Shown here piece after piece: positions 23,501 through 29,975 of a stretch of 52,689 nucleotides of DNA. This DNA is from Panacagrimonas sp052386745. GTDB taxonomy: Bacteria; Pseudomonadota; Gammaproteobacteria; Nevskiales; Nevskiaceae. Where the stretch lies: assembly GCA_052386745.1 (NCBI GenBank), contig JBQTJW010000033.1, forward strand, positions 1-52,689. The letters run 5' to 3'. Numbering within the stretch: the first letter of the stretch is position 1; each line of letters starts with the position of its first letter. Made by a program: the position numbers and the translations under genes. The notes under the pieces are model-generated. The model was given only the letters and a program-made list of their open reading frames with translations. It did not search any database and was not told where the DNA came from.

Positions 23501-25633
23501 GCCGTTGCGCAGGTTGAACAGCCGTTGCGCCACGTAGGGCCCAGAAAACGGAGCGACCTGGAGCCCTTCGGCTTCGCGGGAACGAAGCGACGACGGTCCC
23601 GATTTTTGCGCGAGGTCATGCGGCCGCCAACGCCATATCCAGGCGCGGCCTTCGGAAAGTGACCTGACATACTCGCGCTGGTTAAGCTCAATCAACGGTA
23701 ACGGAGGTTCGCACTGCCCGAACAGCAGTCCTCGCGTCGCGAAGCCCGTATTGTTCACCTGTACCGACGACTCCAACGGCGACCAGTTGAGCAGAGGATT
23801 GCCGCCAGCATCATTCACTTTCACCCAGGAATAATTGAGCGCTTTTCTATTTGCAGAGCAAAGCTCCGGTTTGCCGGAGACTGGCGACACCGCTCCAGTC
23901 GCGATGGATGCTAGGCGCCAGGGCACCTTCGGCTCGCTGCCATCGTAGTAGTCGCGCTGCGCATCTATTAGCCAGTGTGCTTGCGCCACCTGCGCGCGAC
24001 GCCATATCCAGACGTGGCGTTCGGAAAGCGACTTGAAATACTCCCGGTGATTAAACGGGATCAATAGCAAAGGAGGTTCGCATTGCCCGAACACCAGTTC
24101 TCGCGCGGCAAGAACACCATCCTTGTTTACCGACTCCAATGGATACCAATTGCGCAGGGGCTTGCCGCCAGCATCGTTCACTTTCACCCGGGAATGTTTC
24201 AGCGCTGCATTCGTTTCGGAGCAGGGCTCTGGCTTGCCGGAGGCTGGCGACCCCGCTCCCTTAGGGATGGACGCGTAGCGCAAAGGCACCAATGCCTTGC
24301 GACCATCGTAGTAGTCACGCTGTGCATCCAGCAGCCAGAGTGCTTCCGCCATCTCCGCGTGCAGCGTATCGAGCAGGGCTCGCGAATAGTTGGCGGCACC
24401 CGACCGCAGAAAGCCGGTCAGTGTCCGATCGGCCAGAAACGTCAGCACGATCAGGGCAAGCAGCCCCGCCAGTCCCACACTCGACACCGCCACCAGCCGA
24501 CCGTGGGAACGCGTCACGCTGTCGTGGCTTTCCAGCAGCATCAGCCGGATCAGCGGGCTAGTCAGCATGAACACCAGGATGGTTGCAGCCAGAAACCAGG
24601 CGTGCAGGGGATCGATTGCCCGGGTCGGAAGGTTCCAGGGACCCAGTGCACGGAAGCCGATCAGGTACAGCACTTTCTCCGGGTATCCCGCCGCAGAGAC
24701 GTCGTTCCTTATATTTTTCTGGATCGGCAGGTGGTAAGGCTTGATCTGGATCGTGTACCGCTGGCCGCCGATCTCGTGCTGAATTTCAACCACGTCTCCC
24801 GGCGACGCGTCAGGAGACGGGGATACACCCTTAAAAAGTTGATCGGGCGTCGTTCCGCCATCCTTGGCATCTTTCGGGGCGGCCAAGCCAGCCTGATCAC
24901 GTGTCCATGGTTCCAGCGCCGCCAGCTTCAGGATGGCCTTCACGTCCCTGGGCGTGGCCACGCCGGATATCTCGTCCTCCTGCTGGATGGAGCGACCCGG
25001 CGTCACCACATCCACGTTGCTCCCGCGAATGGCCAACGTCGTACCATCGGGCGCCGCGATGATGACGTGGTCGAACTCCCTGAGATCGCGAAACGAGCGT
25101 AGTGGAGCGTCAAGCGGAAACGAGACGACGCTCTCGACCTTGTCTTTGCACCGGTAAACCCGGTAACCCCCGCGTCCCGCCTGCTCCGCCATTCGTTGCA
25201 CGTAAAACTCAGGCTGGCTCGATTTTACTGAAGCGCAGGAGGCGTCGCCCTTATGCTCGGACGTGGAATCGACCAGTCCGTCGAGACCCAAACCGCCCTC
25301 CTGCCGGTCGATTACCGGCGGCCACTTCCGGACGGACGCTCGGGAGTTGGTGGAGGGTGAGGGGTGCTCCGTTGGCTCATAGGCTTTGGCCACCTGAAAA
25401 TAATTGGCGATGCGCTGCTCCAGCTCCGCGAGGGCGCGGAAGGCTCTGTCACGCTCGTCCTGCACCTGTCCCTGAATGACGGCAAAGTAGTAGACCGCCA
25501 CGGGCAGGGCGACCAGGGCAAGGTTCAGGAAAAATCGCTGAAGCAGGGATAGCTTCCGCGAGCGGCTGAAGTAACGCCGGTTCGCGGCGACGCGTGACCG
25601 GGGTGAGTCTTTATGCTCCGACGCTGCCTCCAT
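20552..25633 (-). CDS. Very large multi-pass membrane protein, unknown function
   Basis: No family recognised. The protein of about 1,693 residues has an N-terminal cytoplasmic segment, TM1 (FFLNLALVALPVAVYYFAVI), a large extracytoplasmic region and a central TM pair (FLAATILVFMLTSPLIRLML; VGLAGLLALIVLTFLAD). A second extracytoplasmic region follows, built on a tandem duplication of about 121 residues and ending in a Cache-like segment (GFAVFDLATGTVLLHDDD ... SAWGLVVTYPLLPVRAAI). Next come at least six more helices, a cytoplasmic region of about 380 residues with no recognisable catalytic motif (contains ILFVDDD and HVLLVGLDVAL), and C-terminal hydrophobic helices. Sensor-like architecture is inferred. 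The ATG at 25633 has AGGGAG six bases upstream; a GTG at 25726 is less likely. A CRP-type palindrome lies 107 bp upstream. Confidence 0.7.
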   Translation of the reverse strand: MEAASEHKDSPRSRVAANRRYFSRSRKLSLLQRFFLNLALVALPVAVYYFAVIQGQVQDERDRAFRALAELEQRIANYFQVAKAYEPTEHPSPSTNSRASVRKWPPVIDRQEGGLGLDGLVDSTSEHKGDASCASVKSSQPEFYVQRMAEQAGRGGYRVYRCKDKVESVVSFPLDAPLRSFRDLREFDHVIIAAPDGTTLAIRGSNVDVVTPGRSIQQEDEISGVATPRDVKAILKLAALEPWTRDQAGLAAPKDAKDGGTTPDQLFKGVSPSPDASPGDVVEIQHEIGGQRYTIQIKPYHLPIQKNIRNDVSAAGYPEKVLYLIGFRALGPWNLPTRAIDPLHAWFLAATILVFMLTSPLIRLMLLESHDSVTRSHGRLVAVSSVGLAGLLALIVLTFLADRTLTGFLRSGAANYSRALLDTLHAEMAEALWLLDAQRDYYDGRKALVPLRYASIPKGAGSPASGKPEPCSETNAALKHSRVKVNDAGGKPLRNWYPLESVNKDGVLAARELVFGQCEPPLLLIPFNHREYFKSLSERHVWIWRRAQVAQAHWLIDAQRDYYDGSEPKVPWRLASIATGAVSPVSGKPELCSANRKALNYSWVKVNDAGGNPLLNWSPLESSVQVNNTGFATRGLLFGQCEPPLPLIELNQREYVRSLSEGRAWIWRWRPHDLAQKSGPSSLRSREAEGLQVAPFSGPYVAQRLFNLRNGKKAMQFAIPRHWPGKLSNEERAPPFKGVVAGNAPLYPFTLAVPPLEYGFAVFDLATGTVLLHDDDARSLVENLYLETERDVRLLAAVGSGTESTFIGVYRGAMHLFQYTPVPDSAWGLVVTYPLLPVRAAITQAAISSVAIGGSLLGILSLFYFYILRTGSRITTWAWPQWRLREAYGYFALLLRVYLVFELVCFLLADRAVMMLLVTLSAGFVACCGFALLSVHPITREPWRKPGLVAALVLPVLMAWISLASASWTDSLARPAVVVLLCTVLLGLVFVAWRRILRQSLATDPYEAQPGFSLPTCRIPSWFPRRIASAGQVLDVSAALSPRLVRQYRCCVLLMLLILGTLPATAVFVHSYGWQLDGLLRIGLARTAKAMETRFERIREAQDRDIQDPIIRHLDYPPPWVLARAVPMPGIRQFALRDNDLCLAPDVLRPRDPEKSPEDYLGKACQAAAGPRPTPPAWDVVHWVGWQLSGVGRREAHEAALGYTSTIDRSTVDSSLAPVDHQPRVMNEWPSGRRVSAALALPPRPLVMIPIPLRGQVGVTNWGLWVWLPVIVLVLMLPLIALVAAVVTRLTGLSPTRNAKSPANPQTLDLSMLRALTDAMAARLGGSPRILFVDDDTALPGPPSDARSALEHAVHGARRFFPADDGAMPQGHVRVDLLHGDLGCRYEKLYSHVLLVGLDVALAGGDVRRQAVLDLVERLVGAERVQTYILADFLPMGPLMQPMSYPGSEMPEISSAEASRWRHVFSRLHWWSLGEFRADSAWEPCDERSGAQAPSPPTDDVRTIALLVQVEQECSVLWPRLEYLRRDLRREVCEHRVRSAEQITERVYRESHGLLARMWVLCTVAERLALYQLAQREIPNPRYPDTLAALAHRGLVRNRPAPEIASAALRRFVLEAEAPSVFAEWQEDAAQGAWQSLRGPLVLVILLLVAWLSYSAGQVFAALAAVLTSTLSFAGNIFSAVNLLKGSSGGGKS
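23609..24334 (-). repeat. In-frame tandem duplication of 363 bp (121 aa)
   Basis: Two consecutive copies (23972-24334 and 23609-23971) encode similar segments. Each begins LLDAQRDYYDG or LIDAQRDYYDG, continues through SGKPE.CS, VKVNDAGG.PL.NW and FGQCEPPL, and ends in REY..SLSE...WIWR. The copies are diverged but collinear, so the duplication is old enough to have accumulated substitutions and has stayed in frame. Confidence 0.9.
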
Positions 25634-25739
25634 GCCGTACTCCCTGACCGGAACCGGATCGCCATCCAGGGCCGCGAAGCGGCCTCCTGATTCCCCTGTC
25701 AGATAGTCAACCCGCCGCGCCGACACGACAAGGCCCGAC

Positions 25740-25755
25740 TGTGATTCGCATCACA
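25740..25755. promoter_or_regulatory. CRP/Vfr/Clp-type binding site
   Basis: The palindrome TGTGATTCGCATCACA is an exact match to TGTGA-N6-TCACA, the consensus of CRP-family regulators. It lies 107-122 bp upstream of the start of the large membrane protein gene (minus strand) and 65 bp from the MITE-like element. No clear -10/-35 pair was identified next to it. Confidence 0.7.
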
Positions 25756-25819
25756 CCGAAGTCCCGGTTCCTTCCGACGCGGAGCAAAGTCCCTGGCGCG
25801 GACGGGTCGTTGGCTCTCA

Positions 25820-25996
25820 GAGCCTGTGAATCATTCGAACACCGTAGCGAGGGCGTCGCTGCGCGCTTCCGGCAAGGCGCGCTGCGCGAAAAATGCCGAG
25901 TTGGGTGAACCCAACGACGGCCTTTTTTGCGTAGCGCAACGCCGCCGGGGGTGCGCAGCGGCGTCCGCAGTAGGTGGACGAATTTTTCACAGGCTC
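25820..25996. mobile_element. MITE-like non-coding element, 177 bp
   Basis: 18-bp imperfect terminal inverted repeats (left GAGCCTGTGAATCATTCG at 25820-25837; right, reverse-complemented, GAGCCTGTGAAAAATTCG at 25979-25996) enclose a sequence without a gene. A TCA flanks both ends and could be a 3-bp target duplication. Internally there is a GTTGGG-tgaa-CCCAAC hairpin followed by a T6 run. The right end abuts the stop codon of the AraC gene, whose TGA is made by the flanking TCA. With the CRP site region it accounts for the 363-bp gap 25634-25996. Confidence 0.65.
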
Positions 25997-26878
25997 TCAA
26001 CTTGCCTTGCGGCGGACGCTCCCCGGGCCGAAGCCGTGTACCCGCTTGAAGCTGCGCCGGAACGCGGCCTCGGTCTGGTAGCCGAGACGTTCGGCGATCT
26101 GCGCCACCGACAGGCGCGGATCGCGCAGGCATTTCAGGGCCTGCGCCATGCGCCACCGGGTGAGGTACTGGTAGGGCGTTTCCTCCAGGACTTCTGCGAA
26201 ACGCTCGGCAAAGGCGGTGCGGGAGAGCAGGGCCTCCTCGGCCAGCGAGGCCACCGTCCAGGCCTTGCCGGGGAAGCGGTGAATTGCATCGAGCGCACGC
26301 CGCAGGCGCGGGTCGGCCAGTGCCGCGAACAGTCCGCGATGCGTCGCGGTACCGCCGAGGTGCTGGCGCAAGGCCATGACGAACAGTGCGTCCGCGAGCT
26401 TGTCCATCACGGCCTGGCAGCCGAAACCCCGCTGGGCGGCTTCCTGCACCAGCAGTTCCGCGAGCCTTCGGTAGGCGTCACCGGATTCGGCGCCCCGGAC
26501 CAGCATCAGGTCGGGGAGTCCGCGCAGCACCGGATTGCCGCTGACGGACTCGAAGCTGAACTCGCCGCACAGCATGGTGGTGAAGCTGTCGGCGCGGATG
26601 CTCCCATCGGGCTCTTCGACCGGCGTCAGCACATGGGCCGATCCGCGCGTCAGCACCACGAAGTCGCCGGCCTCCAGCATGACCCGGTGCTCCGCCCCGC
26701 CGACCGTCATCCAGCAGCGGCCCTGGTCCAGCAGGTGGAACCAGGCCGTCCCTGCCGGCGCCTGCGGATCCCAGTCCCGCCACTGCCCGCAGTAGCGCAT
26801 GTTGTCGGTGATGCGGGCATGCATCTGGTACGCCGCGAGGATGCTGTCGAGGAGGGCGTTGTCGGTGCGTTCCGTCAT
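25997..26878 (-). CDS. AraC-family transcriptional regulator (cupin_6 type)
   Basis: A 293-residue DNA-binding regulator. The N-terminal half is a cupin-type sensor (WFHLLDQGRCWMTVGG, then AGDFVVLTRGSAHVL). The C-terminal half is a double helix-turn-helix: first HTH near VASLAEEALLSRTAFAERF, then the AraC signature with YQYLTRWRMAQALKCL and the second HTH VAQIAERLGYQTEAAFRRSFK. The ATG at 26878 (MTERTDN) is chosen because cupin_6 proteins start close to this point. It is divergent from the DoxX/bufferin cluster across a 209-bp gap, so control of that cluster is a natural inference. The C-terminus abuts a MITE-like element; the domain appears complete. Confidence 0.92.
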   Translation of the reverse strand: MTERTDNALLDSILAAYQMHARITDNMRYCGQWRDWDPQAPAGTAWFHLLDQGRCWMTVGGAEHRVMLEAGDFVVLTRGSAHVLTPVEEPDGSIRADSFTTMLCGEFSFESVSGNPVLRGLPDLMLVRGAESGDAYRRLAELLVQEAAQRGFGCQAVMDKLADALFVMALRQHLGGTATHRGLFAALADPRLRRALDAIHRFPGKAWTVASLAEEALLSRTAFAERFAEVLEETPYQYLTRWRMAQALKCLRDPRLSVAQIAERLGYQTEAAFRRSFKRVHGFGPGSVRRKAS

Positions 26879-27048
26879 GGACGGCGGATCGGTAAACACG
26901 GTGAGCGTGCAGGGGCAGAGGCTAGCACGGCCCCATTGCCGGACGGCCGGCGCCGGTTCCGGCACGCGGGCGGCCACCGGCAGGCCGCGGCGTACGTTTC
27001 GTCATGCCGCGCGGACCCGCAGACACAGCCGCCGTGCACCGGGGTGGC

Positions 27049-27054
27049 TACCAT
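27049..27054 (+). promoter_or_regulatory. Putative -10 of bufferin cluster
   Basis: TACCAT followed by GCC lies in the AraC/DoxX divergent gap, 39 bp upstream of the preferred DoxX start. No matching -35 element is clear. No direct repeats typical of an AraC operator were identified by eye. Confidence 0.25.
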
Positions 27055-27087
27055 GCCTCACGTTCAATGCATGCCCGCACTCCGCCC

Positions 27088-27729
27088 ATGAGCCTCTCCT
27101 TCGACCGGCTGCGCCGTATCTATGCCGATGGCCTCGGCACCCTGTCCCGGTTCGATTTCATCGCGCCGCTGCTGCTCCGCCTGTACCTGGCCCCCATCTT
27201 CTGGATGGCGGGCTGGAGCAAGCTGCAAAATTTTGACGACACGGTGGAATGGTTCGGCAACAGCGAATGGGGGCTGGGGCTGCCCCTGCCTCAGCTGATG
27301 GCCGGGCTTGCCACCGGCACCGAGCTGATCGGCGCGGTGCTGCTGCTCGTGGGGCTGGGTGTTCGCCTCGTTTCGGTGCCGCTGATGTGCACGATGCTCG
27401 TGGCCATCTTCACCGTGCACTGGCCCAACGGCTGGCTGGCGGTCGCCGAGGGCGAGGGCCTGTTCGCCAGCATGCGCACCATGGAAGCGGTGGAGCGGCT
27501 GGCCCAGGCCAAGGCGCTGCTGCGCGAGCACGGCGACTACGAATACCTCACCGAATATGGCAACTTGGTGATGCTGAACAACGGCATAGAATTCGGCGCC
27601 ACGTACTGGCTGATGCTGCTGACGCTGCTGTTTGCCGGTGCGGGCCGCTGGCTGAGCCTGGACTGGTGGATTGCACGCGGAAAGCGTGAACCCTCTGCGT
27701 CCAGAGCGTTTCAGGCTGCGTATCAGTGA
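27088..27729 (+). CDS. hvfX: DoxX-family membrane protein of bufferin cluster
   Basis: A four-helix inner-membrane protein of 213 residues, DoxX family. Helices are visible around LLLRLYLAPIFWMAGWSKLQ, TGTELIGAVLLLVGLGVRLV, VPLMCTMLVAIFTVHW and the C-terminal YWLMLLTLLFAGAGRW. DoxX proteins (HvfX/BufD) are standard companions of DUF692/DUF2063 RiPP clusters; a role in peptide maturation or redox is suspected but not proven. Start uncertain: ATG at 27088 (MSLSFDRL) or 27067 (MHARTPP), neither with a good Shine-Dalgarno. The gene is first in the cluster, 107 bp upstream of the precursor gene, and divergent from the AraC regulator. Confidence 0.85.
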   Translation: MSLSFDRLRRIYADGLGTLSRFDFIAPLLLRLYLAPIFWMAGWSKLQNFDDTVEWFGNSEWGLGLPLPQLMAGLATGTELIGAVLLLVGLGVRLVSVPLMCTMLVAIFTVHWPNGWLAVAEGEGLFASMRTMEAVERLAQAKALLREHGDYEYLTEYGNLVMLNNGIEFGATYWLMLLTLLFAGAGRWLSLDWWIARGKREPSASRAFQAAYQ

Positions 27730-27836
27730 CCGCTACAGGTTGGACGTTCAAGCTGCACGCTGCACGCCGCACTCCCCTATTCGTGTTTCACCCACCCCTG
27801 GCCCTGGATAAGGGCCCTCATGCAAGGAGATTCACC

Positions 27837-28109
27837 ATGATCAAGAAGCCCCTGTCAGTTGTCCTTGGTGCCGCGTTCGCCGTGTCCGGCATGGCTGCCC
27901 AGGCCTCCGTATTCCAGACCACCGACCTTGGCACCGGCTACATGGTTGCCTCGGCGGCCGAAGGCAAGTGCGGCGAAGGCAAGTGCGGCGAAGGCAAGAA
28001 GGCCGCCGAAGCCAAGTGCGGCGAGAAGAAGGCCCACGACGGCAAGTGCGGCGAAGGCAAGAAGGACGAGAAGGCGCACGAAGGCAAGTGCGGCGCAGAA
28101 AAGAAGTAA
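27837..28109 (+). CDS. hvfA: Bufferin/HvfA-type RiPP precursor (Cys-motif copper peptide)
   Basis: A 90-residue precursor. A Sec signal occupies about residues 1-23 (MIKKPLSVVLGAAFAVSGMA). A short spacer leads to a low-complexity Lys/Glu/Gly core with five cysteines at 45, 50, 61, 71 and 85. They sit in EGKCG (42-46), EGKCG (47-51), EAKCG (58-62), DGKCG (68-72) and EGKCG (82-86). In HvfA-type peptides the EGKCG cysteines are converted by the DUF692 enzyme and its DUF2063 partner into oxazolone/thioamide groups that bind copper. The presence of a Sec signal on a modified peptide is characteristic of bufferins. Strong AAGGAG Shine-Dalgarno seven bases upstream; a small GGCCCT/AGGGCC hairpin precedes it. 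Modification here is predicted, not shown. Confidence 0.9.
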   Translation: MIKKPLSVVLGAAFAVSGMAAQASVFQTTDLGTGYMVASAAEGKCGEGKCGEGKKAAEAKCGEKKAHDGKCGEGKKDEKAHEGKCGAEKK

Positions 28110-28130
28110 GTCACCGCTCCCAGCGATCCG

Positions 28131-28165
28131 GCCCGGAGGTGCGTTGCTGGCGCCTCCGGGCTTTT
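28131..28165 (+). terminator. Intercistronic hairpin after precursor gene
   Basis: A 12-bp stem (GCCCGGAGGTGC with GCGCCTCCGGGC, one G-U pair) and a 7-nt loop are followed by TTTTCC, 21 bp after the precursor stop and 31 bp before the DUF692 gene. It would act as a partial terminator or 3' stabiliser, giving more precursor than enzyme mRNA. Confidence 0.75.
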
Positions 28166-28196
28166 CCGTTACTCGACTCTCAAGTTCAATCCCGCC

Positions 28197-29045
28197 ATGC
28201 CCACGCACGCCCCGCTGACGGGCGCCGGCCTTGGCCTGCGCCGCGAGTTGCTGGCCCCGCTGGCGGACGTGCGGGCCGGCGACATCGCCTTCCTGGAAAT
28301 TGCGCCGGAGAACTGGATCGGCCGCGGCGGCTCCACCGCAAGGTCGCTGCGCGCGTTCACCGAGCGCTTTCCCTTTGTCACCCACGGCCTGTCGCTGTCC
28401 ATCGGCAGCCCGGCGCCGCTGGACGAAGACTTCGTGCGACAGCTCAAGCGGTTCCTGGACCAGCACGGCATTGCCGACTACACCGAGCACCTCACCTACT
28501 GCTCGGACAACGGGCACCTGTACGACCTCATGCCCATCCCCTTCACGGAGGATGCGGTGGATTACGTGGCCGCGCGCGTGCGCCGCGTGCAGGACATCCT
28601 GGAGCGCCGCATCGCGCTGGAAAATGCCAGCTACTACGCCGCACCCGGCCAGGAGATGAGCGAGAGCGCCTTCATCCGCGCCGTGATCGAGCGCGCCGAC
28701 TGCGACCTGCTGCTGGATGTGAACAACATCTGGGTCAACAGCATCAACCATCGCTACGACGCCGCCGCGTTTCTCGACAGCCTGCCCGGCGAGCGCGTGC
28801 GCTACATCCACATTGCCGGCCACTACGAGGAAGCCACCGACCTGCGCGTGGACACACATGCGGCTGACGTGATCGACCCGGTGTGGGCCCTGCTCGACCG
28901 CGCCTACGCCCGCTTCGGCGTGCAGCCCACGCTGCTGGAGCGCGACTTCAACATCCCGCCGCTGGCCGAACTGATGGGCGAGATCCAGCACATCCGCGCC
29001 CTCCAGGCGCGCCACCAGCACCTGCCGCGTGCCGCCCATGGCTGA
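28197..29045 (+). CDS. hvfB: DUF692 multinuclear non-heme iron enzyme (MNIO) of bufferin cluster
   Basis: A 282-residue TIM-barrel oxidase of the DUF692 family (MbnB/TglH/HvfB/BufB), which uses a multinuclear iron centre to oxidise cysteine side chains in RiPP precursors. Conserved features visible: GLGLRRELL at the N-terminus, FLEIAPENW, the His in THGLSLSIG, EHLTYCS, the ALENASYY motif, LLLDVNNIWVNSINH, IHIAGHYE and the C-terminal LLERDFNIPP. These supply the His/Asp/Glu metal ligands of the family. The gene follows the precursor after a hairpin and overlaps the DUF2063 partner by 8 bp, indicating a stoichiometric complex. Confidence 0.95.
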   Translation: MPTHAPLTGAGLGLRRELLAPLADVRAGDIAFLEIAPENWIGRGGSTARSLRAFTERFPFVTHGLSLSIGSPAPLDEDFVRQLKRFLDQHGIADYTEHLTYCSDNGHLYDLMPIPFTEDAVDYVAARVRRVQDILERRIALENASYYAAPGQEMSESAFIRAVIERADCDLLLDVNNIWVNSINHRYDAAAFLDSLPGERVRYIHIAGHYEEATDLRVDTHAADVIDPVWALLDRAYARFGVQPTLLERDFNIPPLAELMGEIQHIRALQARHQHLPRAAHG

Positions 29046-29811
29046 GCCGCGGCCGCGCTTCCAGCAGGTGCAGTACGGCTTTGCCGCGCACTTGCGCAAC
29101 CCGGAGTGCAACCCCGCGCCGGACGGCATCGAAGAGCGCCGCCTCAAGATCTACCGCGAGCTGTTCTACAACAACATCGAGAGCTGCCTGGCGAGCGCGT
29201 TCCCAGTGCTGCGCGCGCTCTCGCCCGATGCCCCCTGGCACGCCCGCGTGCGCGACTTCTACACCCGCCACCAGTGCCGGTCGCCGCTGTTCCACCAGAT
29301 TGCCGAGGAGTTCCTGGGCTTCCTGCAGAACGAGCGCGGCCCGCACGCGGACGATCCGCCGTTCCTCGCGGAACTCGCGCACTACGAATGGGTGGAACTA
29401 TCGGTGGGCCTGGCCGAAGCGGAGCTGACACCGGAATTGGCCGATCCCAACGGTGACCCGCTCACCGCGCCACCGGTGGCCTCGCCGCTGGCCTGGCCAC
29501 TGGCCTACGCCTTCCCGGTGCACCGCATCTGCCCCGAGTTCCAGCCTGATGAAGCACCGGCCGAGCCGACCTACCTCGTGGTCTACCGCACGCGGCAGGA
29601 CGAGGTTAAGTTCATGGAGATCAATGCCGTCAGCGCGCGCCTTTTGCAGCTGATCGAGGAAAACCCGGCCCGCAGCGGCCGCGAGCTGATGCTGGCAATT
29701 GCCGCCGAACTCCAGCACCCGGAGCCGGAGCAGGTGGTGCAGGCCGGGCGCGACCTGCTCGCCGGGCTGCGCGAGCGGGACATCATCCTCGGCACGCGCC
29801 GTCCGGGCTGA
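29038..29811 (+). CDS. hvfC: DUF2063 partner protein of MNIO enzyme
   Basis: A 257-residue protein with the DUF2063 putative DNA-binding/RiPP-recognition domain at about residues 8-100 (QYGFAAHLRNPE, RLKIYRELFYNNIESCLASAFPVLRAL), followed by a C-terminal domain shared with HvfC/BufC. In this family the protein presents the precursor to the DUF692 oxidase; it is not itself known to be catalytic. The ATG at 29038 lies inside the end of the DUF692 gene (8-bp overlap); a GTG at 29029 is possible. Its stop is 11 bp from the stop of the convergent DUF2474 gene, so the bufferin and cytochrome bd operons meet tail to tail. Confidence 0.93.
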   Translation: MAEPRPRFQQVQYGFAAHLRNPECNPAPDGIEERRLKIYRELFYNNIESCLASAFPVLRALSPDAPWHARVRDFYTRHQCRSPLFHQIAEEFLGFLQNERGPHADDPPFLAELAHYEWVELSVGLAEAELTPELADPNGDPLTAPPVASPLAWPLAYAFPVHRICPEFQPDEAPAEPTYLVVYRTRQDEVKFMEINAVSARLLQLIEENPARSGRELMLAIAAELQHPEPEQVVQAGRDLLAGLRERDIILGTRRPG

Positions 29812-29822
29812 CGGGCCTGCCG

Positions 29823-29975
29823 CTACATCATCCAGGCCACGCCGCAGCGCAGCGCCCACACCGAGCCCACGAACGCGGCGGCACTGGCGGCCCAGATCAG
29901 CAGGAACCACAGCCATTCCTTCGGCTTCGGGGGCGCCGGCTCGGGACGGCGTTCGGTTCGCGAATCAGTGCGCAT
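29823..29975 (-). CDS. DUF2474-type small subunit of cytochrome bd oxidase
   Basis: A 50-residue single-helix protein. Its N-terminus is charged and proline-rich (RPEPAPPKPKE), followed by one membrane helix from EWLWFLLIWAASAAAF to about residue 45, ending in WMM. Its place directly after cydB, its size and the W.LIWAAS helix match DUF2474/CydX-like peptides that stabilise or complete bd-type oxidases. The ATG at 29975 lies inside the cydB coding end (11-bp overlap), which supports translational coupling. It is too short for many gene callers. Assignment to DUF2474 specifically is by pattern and context. Confidence 0.75.
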   Translation of the reverse strand: MRTDSRTERRPEPAPPKPKEWLWFLLIWAASAAAFVGSVWALRCGVAWMM

